A program made the translations under genes and the position numbers. Of a stretch of DNA of 18,186 bases, positions 1 to 4,788 are shown piece by piece. How positions within the stretch are numbered: the stretch's first letter is position 1; every line of letters begins with the position of its first letter. The stretch is from positions 1 to 18,186 of the forward strand of contig JAEZKH010000204.1 of NCBI GenBank assembly GCA_023415515.1, given 5' to 3'. The notes under the pieces are model-generated. The model was not told the origin of the DNA. It worked only from the letters and a program-made list of their open reading frames with translations, and did not search any database. The stretch comes from Actinomycetes bacterium. GTDB taxonomy: Bacteria > Actinomycetota > Actinomycetes > Mycobacteriales > Mycobacteriaceae.

Positions 1-91
1 GGCTACGACCATGCAGCCTCACCCGACCCACCCGGGTCACAGCCCAACGTAACAACACGAAGTAACTGCACCTACGAACTTAAGGAGAACC

Positions 92-493
92 ATGCACAAG
101 ATCGCTTTCGCCCTCGCCGCTGCGGCAGTCGTCCTGACATCTTGCAGCCAGGACTCGCAGCCAGCCGCCACGGATACAACCGCGCAAGGTGAAGCGAAGC
201 GGGGCACCGTCGTCTACGAGGTCGGCGGTGACATCTCGTACGCCACCTACGACGACAACTTCGAGAACGGCATCGAGTACCCAGCCGGGGTCACCCGAGT
301 CGAGTTGACCGGCGAGGACGTACCCCAGCCGCCAAAGGGTCTGTACACCTGGGCCAACACCTCCGAGGGCCGCGACAGCGAAGCGTGGTGCAAGATCACG
401 GTCGACGGGAAGGTCGTGGCCGAGTCCCGCAAGACCGGCGAAGCTAACGACGCCATGTGCCTGTACCAGGACGGCAAGCAGGTCGACTTTTAG
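92..493 (+). CDS. MmpS-like lipoprotein, possible surface or exclusion cargo
   Basis: A 133-residue protein with a signal peptide and lipobox (residues 15-18, L-T-S-C; C18 is the predicted lipidated cysteine), so probably a cell-envelope lipoprotein. The mature part has the pattern of the mycobacterial MmpS or MmpS-like secreted domain: an early YEVGGD strand, then a W-C-K-I-T-V-D-G-K-V-V segment, and two cysteines (C100 and C123) placed like the disulfide pair of that family. The ATG follows AAGGAG at 82-87 with normal spacing. It sits at the left of the satellite, before the non-coding hairpin region. Phage-borne lipoproteins often act in superinfection exclusion; that role here is inference from context. 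The match is by eye, so the family call is moderate. Confidence 0.6.
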   Translation: MHKIAFALAAAAVVLTSCSQDSQPAATDTTAQGEAKRGTVVYEVGGDISYATYDDNFENGIEYPAGVTRVELTGEDVPQPPKGLYTWANTSEGRDSEAWCKITVDGKVVAESRKTGEANDAMCLYQDGKQVDF

Positions 494-504
494 AGGGTCC
501 GAGA

Positions 505-817
505 GTGATCTTGGTCACGATGCAGGTCCGATCTCGTTGCGAAACCGCAGGTGCAACACCTATATCCCTATGGGGGATGGGCTCGGATGTCCAATCGGGG
601 TCGATTGGACACCTATATCCATATGAAGGGGAATGGACTGGGAGGTCCGTGCCCGCGAGTGAGCTTGCTCACGCACCTGTCGGATTTGCCCTGGTCCGAC
701 ACCCATATACCAATGAGGAGAGGTCAGTGCGTGTCACAAACCCCCGACTGTGACACCTATATCCCTATGAGGGAGGCAGCCGAGGAAGAGCCGCCCAGGG
801 GCTGTGAGTTTGCTCAC
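505..817. promoter_or_regulatory. Three spaced GTGA-NCTTGN-TCAC-type dyads
   Basis: Near-identical 14-bp dyads occur at 505-518 (GTGATCTTGGTCAC), 659-672 (GTGAGCTTGCTCAC) and 804-817 (GTGAGTTTGCTCAC), 154 and 145 bp apart. Each is followed by two units of the hairpin-plus-tail array, so the three dyads mark three copies of a composite repeat. They could be protein-binding sites or short RNA hairpins. Confidence 0.6.
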
Positions 818-946
818 GAGGCCGCAACGAACGCCCAGGTGTTGCACCTATGTCCATATGGAGGGTGTTAAGGATCGAAAAATTAACACCTATATCCATA
901 TGAGGGGGTGTCACAGACAGGCGTTTGTGACAGGCATATGAGGTGG
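536..946 (+). repeat. Seven-unit array: covarying inverted repeat plus conserved tail
   Basis: Each unit is an inverted repeat with a 4-12 nt loop, followed by a tail close to ACCTATATCCMTATGAGGGG. Stems: U1 GTTGC 536-540 with GCAAC 553-557; U2 TGTCCAATCG 588-597 with CGATTGGACA 602-611; U3 TGTCGGA 678-684 with TCCGACA 695-701; U4 GTGTCACA 731-738 with TGTGACAC 749-756; U5 GCAAC 824-828 with GTTGC 841-845; U6 GGTGTTAA 864-871 with TTAACACC 883-890; U7 TGTCACA 909-915 with TGTGACA 926-932. Tails run to about 576, 629, 719, 773, 864, 906 and 946; the U7 tail is shortened. U1 and U5 have swapped arms and similar 12-nt loops. Confidence 0.85.
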
Positions 947-976
947 GGAGGGAAGAGAGATCCTGCCTCACGCCAA

Positions 977-1194
977 CGTTACTTTTCGGCGAAGTAACGC
1001 CTACTACAGGTTGAGAGGGTAGAGACCCTCTCCCCCACAAACTTCCCGCAAGTAAGCGGGTAAGGCGTCGGGCACTGGGTGGACCGCCCGACGAAACGAA
1101 ATGAGGGTACGTAACTCGCCCTTCGCAAGGGAACATGTTTCGTTCTCTCCTTTCTCCTTGAATGGGAACCCCCGGTTACGGACATGGCCGGGGG
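977..1194 (+). other. Chain of consecutive perfect hairpins
   Basis: Perfect stems: CGTTACTT 977-984 with AAGTAACG 992-999; GAGAGGGT 1013-1020 with ACCCTCTC 1025-1032; CCCGC 1045-1049 with GCGGG 1056-1060 (plus CTT/AAG beyond a one-base bulge); CGTCGGGC 1066-1073 with GCCCGACG 1086-1093; CCCTT 1119-1123 with AAGGG 1127-1131; CCCCCGG 1169-1175 with CCGGGGG 1188-1194. Four stems are 7-8 bp with no mismatch. They lie between the repeat array and the terminator at 1223. Open frames crossing this region (1101-1337 on plus, several on minus) show no protein-like features. Confidence 0.75.
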
Positions 1195-1222
1195 CTCTCC
1201 CTCTCCACCCGAAGACTTCGTT

Positions 1223-1258
1223 AACCCGGACCTGGAAGTCCGGGTTGACCCCTTTTTT
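1223..1258 (+). terminator. Strong intrinsic terminator closing the hairpin region
   Basis: AACCCGGAC 1223-1231, loop CTGGAA, GTCCGGGTT 1238-1246: nine perfect pairs, then six T at 1253-1258. There is no gene in the preceding 730 bases, so what it terminates is either read-through from the lipoprotein gene or a non-coding transcript. Confidence 0.85.
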
Positions 1259-1271
1259 GGACCGAACCGAT

Positions 1272-1320
1272 AGACCTGTCAGCGGCAGGTCTCCCAGCGA
1301 TGACCGGTCAGAGGCCGGTC
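1272..1320 (+). other. Twin hairpins with shared loop
   Basis: AGACCTG 1272-1278, loop TCAGCGG, CAGGTCT 1286-1292; then GACCGG 1302-1307, loop TCAGAGG, CCGGTC 1315-1320. The two hairpins share GACC/GGTC stems and the TCAGNGG loop, while the inner stem pair differs in a compensatory way (T-A in one, G-C in the other). They sit just upstream of the small zinc-ribbon gene and could be in its leader. Confidence 0.6.
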
Positions 1321-1337
1321 GGAGAGTGAAGAACCAA

Positions 1338-1505
1338 ATGCACGCCACGACATGCGTACGAGGCCATGAGATCCGAGGTCCGCAGGACCGCCGCAAGAGC
1401 GGCACATGCCTGTACTGCTCTCGCGAAGATCAGCGGCGGTACCGGCGTGAGTGCCGCCTAGCCCGACGCAAGCTCCGTGCACTGGAGGCCGTCCTGGCCT
1501 CCTGA
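1338..1505 (+). CDS. Small zinc-ribbon-like phage protein
   Basis: A 55-residue protein with C6, H10, C24 and C27 in a C-x3-H-x13-C-x2-C arrangement, followed by a very basic helix (RRYRRECRLARRKLRALEA). This is the usual look of small phage zinc-ribbon or HNH-like DNA-binding proteins; the specific role is unknown. ATG at 1338 is preceded by GGAGAG (1321-1326) at a rather long distance; an in-frame GTG at 1326 would add four residues. The reading frame stays open upstream to 1101, but that part runs through hairpins and is not protein-like. It is bracketed by terminators at 1258 and 1584, so it is probably its own transcript. Confidence 0.6.
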   Translation: MHATTCVRGHEIRGPQDRRKSGTCLYCSREDQRRYRRECRLARRKLRALEAVLAS

Positions 1506-1553
1506 CGCGATAGGACTCGCACCAAGACCTTCCCCTTGCCCCGAGGGGAGATC

Positions 1554-1584
1554 GGCCCTCAGAAGCGATTCTGGGGGCCTTTTT
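1554..1584 (+). terminator. Intrinsic terminator after the zinc-ribbon gene
   Basis: GGCCCTCAGAA 1554-1564, loop GCGA, TTCTGGGGGCC 1569-1579 (eleven pairs, one G-T), then five T. It isolates the zinc-ribbon gene from the capsid operon starting at 1635, so a promoter for the capsid operon should lie in 1585-1620; I cannot define its boxes. Confidence 0.85.
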
Positions 1585-1634
1585 ACGCCTTGGAATCGCC
1601 AGGGCGAGAACACCTTCAAGGAGAACCGAGACAC

Positions 1635-1781
1635 ATGAACCCTGACGAACTGATGAACCGGATACTCAGCTCGCCTGAGCGTGTCTGGCACGTTCCCGAG
1701 GACGCCGAGATCGTCCCAGGCGACGGCCCCAACATCTGGGCCGGATTGACCATCACCTACTGGTCCGAGGGTCAGCAATGA
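1635..1781 (+). CDS. Small hypothetical protein, first gene of capsid operon
   Basis: A 48-residue acidic protein ending in W-A-G-L-T-I-T-Y-W; no family recognised. ATG at 1635 is preceded by AAGGAG (1618-1623), spacing 11. Its TGA (1779-1781) overlaps the ATG of the next gene in an ATGA arrangement, typical of translational coupling. The open frame extends upstream to 1536 but that part contains the terminator at 1554-1584, so the internal ATG is chosen. Position at the head of the scaffold-capsid operon suggests a role in head assembly or packaging; this is inference. Confidence 0.6.
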   Translation: MNPDELMNRILSSPERVWHVPEDAEIVPGDGPNIWAGLTITYWSEGQQ

Positions 1782-1873
1782 CATGGGCAGACCTCACCCG
1801 AGCTGTCCAAGAGATCCGCGCCGAGCTAGCCGAACTGACCAGACGAGTTGAGCGACTGGAGAACACCCGATGA
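1778..1873 (+). CDS. 31-residue coiled-coil micro-protein
   Basis: Reads M-T-W-A-D-L-T-R-A-V then heptad-like leucine/valine spacing to R-V-E-R-L-E-N, a short amphipathic coiled coil. It starts inside an ATGA overlap with the upstream gene and ends in an ATGA overlap with the scaffold gene (ATG at 1870). The perfect chaining of three frames is the main evidence that it is translated; such small coiled coils occur beside phage scaffold genes. Function unknown. Confidence 0.55.
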   Translation: MTWADLTRAVQEIRAELAELTRRVERLENTR

Positions 1874-2325
1874 CTGATACCACCCAAAAGACACCCGAAA
1901 ACGGCCCTGAAAGCCCCGTAGACGAGTTTTCAGCAAAGCCCCAAGGTGATGGGCCGGAAGGCACTCCTGACGCGCCTCAGAGGCCAAACCGAGAAGCTCG
2001 CTACCGCGTCGAGCGGAACGAGGCCCGAGCCGAGCGTGATGCTCTGGCGAAGCGGGTGGACCAGCTTCTGACCCGAGAGGCCGAGCGGCTGGCCGCGAAG
2101 GACCTTGCCAACCCCGCAGACCTGCTGACCCTCGGAGGGGTCACGATCAAGGATCTGCTGGACGACGACGGCGAGGTCGACCCGGAAAAGGTCGACTCCG
2201 TTGTGGCCGAGATCCTCGGCACCCGTCCGGGTTTGGCGAAGAACGCCCCGCTCTTCGATCCGACTCAGGGCGTATCCGGTGGCAACGGCAGGCCCAAGCC
2301 GAGCTGGGAGGCTCTGCTCGCCTGA
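1870..2325 (+). CDS. Phage capsid scaffolding-like protein
   Basis: A 151-residue, highly charged protein lying directly before the major capsid gene. Residues 1-40 are polar and low complexity, about 42-80 form a strong coiled coil (REARYRVERNEARAERDALA and onward), and the C-terminal end is short and Pro/Gly-rich before W-E-A-L-L-A. That architecture and position match scaffolding proteins of actinobacteriophages with HK97-type capsids. No protease gene is seen, so it is not clear how scaffold would be removed; a helper protease or passive exit are options. Start is set by the ATGA overlap with the upstream micro-gene. Confidence 0.75.
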   Translation: MTDTTQKTPENGPESPVDEFSAKPQGDGPEGTPDAPQRPNREARYRVERNEARAERDALAKRVDQLLTREAERLAAKDLANPADLLTLGGVTIKDLLDDDGEVDPEKVDSVVAEILGTRPGLAKNAPLFDPTQGVSGGNGRPKPSWEALLA

Positions 2326-2338
2326 AGACTTTGTCCGA

Positions 2339-2365
2339 GGGACAACCGTCTGCGACGGTCCCTTT
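2339..2365 (+). terminator. Bulged hairpin after scaffold gene
   Basis: GGGAC 2339-2343 and CGTC 2347-2350 pair with GACG 2354-2357 and GTCCC 2358-2362 around loop TGC, with a 3-nt bulge, then TTT. It is a weak terminator or RNA-processing hairpin; an alternative fold uses TGTCC 2332-2336 with GGACA 2340-2344. Confidence 0.45.
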
Positions 2366-2436
2366 GGACGATGGAGGCCGCAGTGCGGCAACAGATCCAA
2401 GCCCGTGGCTCGGTGAATCTGTAAATCCGTCAACCC

Positions 2437-2474
2437 GAGGCTCAGCGTCAATGCGCTGGGCCTCTCTGTATTTG
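2437..2474 (+). terminator. Hairpin just before the capsid ribosome-binding site
   Basis: GAGGCTCAGCG 2437-2447, loop TCAATG, CGCTGGGCCTC 2454-2464: eleven pairs with one G-T, followed by TCTGTATTTG. It ends about 10 nt before AAGGAGG (2475-2481) of the capsid gene. It could be an attenuator between scaffold and capsid, or a 5' stabilising hairpin on a processed capsid mRNA. Confidence 0.6.
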
Positions 2475-2490
2475 AAGGAGGAATAGCCAC

Positions 2491-3366
2491 ATGGCTATGA
2501 CCAACACCACCAGCGGTGCCGGTCTGACGACCACCGCTGCTGCCTTCACCCCCGAGGACTTCGGGGATCTGGTCGATAAGGCCGTCAAGGCCCGCAGCAT
2601 CGCTGCGCGGTCGGCCCGAGTGTTCAGCACCAGCCGCGACAAGGTGACCTTCCCCGTGTGGGTTGCCGATCCTGATGTCGCCTTCTACGGCGAGCTGGAC
2701 ACCATCGCGGAGACCGACGGTGACACCGACGAGATCACGGTCAACATCTACAAGACCGCCGGTATCTCGCTGCTGTCGAACGAGCTTCGCGATGACAGCG
2801 ACCCCGCCGTGGCCGATCTGCTGGGCCGGGGTCTGGCCAACAAGATCGGTCGGGCCGTCGACGGTGCCTACCTCGGCAACACCACCTCGAAGGGTCCGAA
2901 CGGCCTGCTCAGCATCAGCTACACCTCCGTGAACACTGGTGCTGGCCTGACCAACCTGGACCCGTTCATCGAGGCCCGTTATGCGGCTGAGGACAACGGC
3001 TCACAGCTGACCAGCTTCATCGTCAGCCCGACCACGGCTGAGACGATCTCGAAGTTGAAGGTCGCCAACGACAGCAACCAGAACCTGGTGCAGTTCGTCG
3101 AGGACGGCATCCGCATCGCCGGTCTGCCGGTCCTGGTCTCCGATCAGGTCGACGCCCAGACCGTGTTCTGGGGCATCCCCCGCGACCACGTCGTGCTGGT
3201 GATGCGTAAGGGCACCACGGTTGAGCGGTTCCCCGCTGTTCACCAGGACGGCACCTACGTCCGCGCCGTCAGCCGGTTCGGCATCGGGTTCCTCAACGAG
3301 GCCGGCGTGGTCCGTGGCCACGCTGCTGGCTCCGGTGAAGGCGAGGGTGAAGGCGAAGGCGAGTAA
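2491..3366 (+). CDS. Major capsid protein, HK97-fold
   Basis: A 291-residue protein with the general pattern of the phage_capsid (HK97 gp5-like) family: an N-terminal helical segment, the P-domain region around SRDKVTFPVWVADPDVAFYGE, and late A-domain motifs such as D-H-V-V-L-V-M-R-K-G-T-T-V-E-R-F. It begins without the long delta domain seen in HK97 gp5, consistent with a separate scaffold gene upstream. AAGGAGG 2475-2481 gives a strong start at ATG 2491. The C-terminus is an unusual Gly-Glu tail of alternating residues coded by a GGCGAA-type microsatellite (about 3334-3363). In the satellite this gene would build helper-independent, probably small, heads. Family call is by eye but the position, size and scaffold neighbour agree. 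Confidence 0.87.
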   Translation: MAMTNTTSGAGLTTTAAAFTPEDFGDLVDKAVKARSIAARSARVFSTSRDKVTFPVWVADPDVAFYGELDTIAETDGDTDEITVNIYKTAGISLLSNELRDDSDPAVADLLGRGLANKIGRAVDGAYLGNTTSKGPNGLLSISYTSVNTGAGLTNLDPFIEARYAAEDNGSQLTSFIVSPTTAETISKLKVANDSNQNLVQFVEDGIRIAGLPVLVSDQVDAQTVFWGIPRDHVVLVMRKGTTVERFPAVHQDGTYVRAVSRFGIGFLNEAGVVRGHAAGSGEGEGEGEGE

Positions 3367-3390
3367 TCGCTAAGCGCCTCTCTCACAACT

Positions 3391-3401
3391 GAATATGCCA
3401 T
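3391..3401 (+). repeat. Copy of the right-junction core, GAATATGCCAT
   Basis: The 11-mer GAATATGCCAT occurs here, between the capsid stop and its terminator, and again at 7058-7068 in the host-satellite junction. Upstream bases are also alike (CAACT versus CAATC). Roughly one chance match of an 11-mer is expected per about 2 Mb per strand, so this is suggestive but not proof of an attachment-related site. Confidence 0.4.
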
Positions 3402-3411
3402 GTCAACGGGA

Positions 3412-3439
3412 AGCCCCTCGGCCTTCGGGCCGGGGGGTT
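3412..3439 (+). terminator. Intrinsic terminator after capsid gene
   Basis: CCCCTCGGCC 3414-3423, UUCG-type tetraloop, GGCCGGGGGG 3428-3437 (ten pairs, one G-T), extended by A-T and G-T pairs. The T-run is short, but stem and loop are typical of actinophage terminators. Confidence 0.75.
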
Positions 3440-3459
3440 CTCGCATTACCAGGAGGCCA

Positions 3460-3639
3460 ATGCCAACGCCGAATGACATGCCGAGACGGCTAGCTAGGAC
3501 AGTCGCACCGCCTGGCCGAAAGCCAACTCGCCAGCGCCGTCGACCACGGCGCAAGCCAAACCCATACCGAGACAGCCGAGGAGGCCAAAGGTCTCCGCAG
3601 GCATCGAGAGCGACCCCACGGTCGTCTCTCAGCCGATAG
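3460..3639 (+). CDS. Doubtful Arg/Pro-rich small ORF
   Basis: A perfect AGGAGG (3451-3456) precedes ATG 3460, opening a 59-residue frame (MPTPNDMPRRLARTVAPPGR and onward) that is very rich in Arg and Pro. A second frame, open from 3494 to 3745 without an ATG, GTG or TTG, looks more protein-like (acidic and Ala-rich with G/C-rich third positions). The ribosome-binding site suggests something is translated, but the gene may be frameshifted or degenerate. No family recognised. Confidence 0.3.
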   Translation: MPTPNDMPRRLARTVAPPGRKPTRQRRRPRRKPNPYRDSRGGQRSPQASRATPRSSLSR

Positions 3640-3714
3640 CGGCTGTCACCGACCCCCGGAGGCTGCCCAGGAGGCAGCCGATGACCAAACCCAGGAGAGG
3701 AGTGGTGTCCAGTT

Positions 3715-3891
3715 ATGGACCCGAAACTGTTCGACAAGTTCGTAATTGAGACCGGCAAGCGCATTACGGCGCTGAGGTCTGAGGCTGCGAAGTACCGCAA
3801 CCAGCGGAACGCGGCGAGGGCCGACCTCGACAAGGCGATGCAGCGGATTCGGGAGCTGCACGCCGAGCTGGAGGAGGCTCGGCGCAAGTGA
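3715..3891 (+). CDS. Small coiled-coil protein upstream of initiator
   Basis: A 58-residue protein (MDPKLFDKFVIETGKRITAL and onward) that is almost entirely one amphipathic, charged helix with coiled-coil spacing to A-E-L-E-E-A-R-R-K. Its TGA (3889-3891) overlaps the GTG of the initiator-like gene (GTGA), implying co-translation. AGGAG at about 3693 and purine-rich sequence up to 3702 may serve as binding site, at slightly long distance. A partner or dosage role with the downstream DNA-binding protein is plausible from coupling only. Confidence 0.65.
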   Translation: MDPKLFDKFVIETGKRITALRSEAAKYRNQRNAARADLDKAMQRIRELHAELEEARRK

Positions 3892-4673
3892 ACATGTTCG
3901 ACTGGACGAAGGCGTACTTCCAGTCCGAAAACCCGGACCTGGTCGAGACGCGAGCCACGATGGCCACGCTGGCGTCGTACGCGAACTTCACTGACATGAC
4001 CTGCTTCCCGTCGCAGCGCACGCTGGCTCGACTGTTGGACTGCTCGACCGAGACGATTCGACGGCACATCAAGAAGAACATCGAAGCCGGGTGGATCGAA
4101 AAGATCCGGGACGGGAAGTCCTACAGCGTTACGAACAAGTACCGCTTCACCATTCCAACTCCCCACACCCATGAGGGGAGTGTGGGAACCAGGCCAGACA
4201 AACTCCCCTCACACACGAGGGGAGTTACGAGGTCTCCACAGCCCCAACCCCCCTCACCGACGAGGGGAGTTAGCCACTCCCCACACACGCGAGGGGTAAC
4301 TCCCCTCGCCCACGAGGGGAGAACTCCCCTCACCAGTGTGGGCCTAACTACTAAGACCAACTACTCAGAGAACCACTCAGAGAGTGGTTCTAGGGGAGAA
4401 CCATCCGACCCCTTCAAGGGGTCGGGGGCTATTACTTCCCCCGCAGACCCAACGACGGAGGACACTCCCCTCACCCACGAGGGGAGTTCGGTACACACCC
4501 GCGAGGGGGGTCTGCCGACCGGCGGACGCAAGTCGCCGTGGAGTGAGCCCCCGTCCCACGCGGTGCGTTGGCCGAAGGGCACGCCGCTGCCCGACGGCTT
4601 CGACCCGTTCGCGAGCTACGTGGACGAGGAGACCGGTGAGCCGTTCGACCCGTTCGCCAGCCGATGGACGTGA
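3888..4673 (+). CDS. Winged-helix replication initiator-like protein with embedded iterons
   Basis: A 261-residue protein. Residues about 1-88 form a helix-turn-helix domain of the type found at the N-terminus of phage and plasmid initiators (helix_turn_helix_36-like): FPSQRTLARLLDCSTETIRR at 40-59 is the HTH, followed by a wing (IEKIRDGKSYSVTNKYRF). Residues about 90-200 are a low-complexity linker of repeated T-H-E-G, H-T-R-G-V and P-T-R-G-V peptides, coded by palindromic iterons. The last 30 residues carry two F-D-P-F-A-S repeats, which could dock a helicase or loader. GTG 3888 overlaps the upstream stop; ATG 3894 is an alternative. Known parallel: lambda O contains the origin iterons inside its gene. 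Role as satellite Rep is inference. Confidence 0.7.
   Translation: MNMFDWTKAYFQSENPDLVETRATMATLASYANFTDMTCFPSQRTLARLLDCSTETIRRHIKKNIEAGWIEKIRDGKSYSVTNKYRFTIPTPHTHEGSVGTRPDKLPSHTRGVTRSPQPQPPSPTRGVSHSPHTRGVTPLAHEGRTPLTSVGLTTKTNYSENHSESGSRGEPSDPFKGSGAITSPADPTTEDTPLTHEGSSVHTREGGLPTGGRKSPWSEPPSHAVRWPKGTPLPDGFDPFASYVDEETGEPFDPFASRWT
4157..4488. repeat. Palindromic iterons inside the initiator gene, candidate origin
   Basis: A 26-bp unit, arms AACTCCCCTC and GAGGGGAGTT around a 6-nt centre (usually ACMCAC), occurs at 4157-4182, 4201-4226 (perfect), 4246-4271, 4275-4300, 4298-4323, 4322-4347 (right arm degraded) and 4463-4488, with a poorer copy near 4493-4511. Start distances are 44, 45, 29, 23, 24 and 141. 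Between copies six and seven lies a less GC-rich tract (4345-4400) with AACCACT/AGTGGTT and CCGACCCC/GGGGTCGG inverted repeats. This is the expected layout of an iteron origin with a possible unwinding region. Confidence 0.75.
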
Positions 4674-4695
4674 CCCCCTTACCCAGGGGGGTCAC
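4670..4695 (+). terminator. Hairpin over the initiator stop codon
   Basis: GTGACCCCC 4670-4678 pairs perfectly with GGGGGTCAC 4687-4695; the gene's TGA (4671-4673) lies in the stem. No T-run follows, so it is a weak terminator, an mRNA-protecting hairpin or an origin-related site. The gap to 4788 also holds CTCAGC 4732-4737 with GCTGAG 4743-4748 and an AT-rich stretch (4749-4769) that may contain the promoter of the packaging operon. Confidence 0.5.
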
Positions 4696-4788
4696 CCCTC
4701 CACCCCGGCGCTTGACCGGGACGTAATGCGCCTCAGCCATCCGCTGAGTCTTAAATCTCCATTTTTTTCGAGTCAGTAGAGAAAACAC

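Larger units (their letters stand above)
505..1258 (+). ncRNA. Candidate large structured non-coding RNA
   Basis: The whole stretch from the end of the lipoprotein gene to 1258 has no convincing gene but contains about thirteen hairpins in succession, and ends in a textbook intrinsic terminator (1223-1258). Stems vary in sequence while pairing is kept, which is what selection on structure produces. The plus orientation follows from the terminator's T-run and from the conserved tail lying 3' of each hairpin. Large ornate RNAs of phages and prophages (GOLLD, ROOL) are the nearest known concept, but I recognise no specific match. The 5' end is unknown; 505 is the first conserved dyad. A DNA-level function (origin, packaging or protein-binding array) remains possible. 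Confidence 0.42.

Noticed and set aside
457..871. Two overlapping open frames on plus through the hairpin array
   Set aside because: They exist because of the repeated tail; they lack ribosome sites, composition changes abruptly, and the array's constraint is on pairing, not on codons.
536..946. CRISPR array
   Set aside because: Repeats are about 20 bp at irregular 40-91 bp distances, the variable parts are self-complementary rather than unique spacers, and no cas gene is near.
536..946. Integron-like attC sites
   Set aside because: Covarying hairpins recall attC, but there are no cassette genes between units and no RYYYAAC-type core ends.
536..1258. Type III toxin-antitoxin RNA repeats
   Set aside because: No ToxN-like nuclease gene follows the terminator; the next gene is a 55-residue zinc-ribbon protein, and the units are not near-identical tandem repeats.
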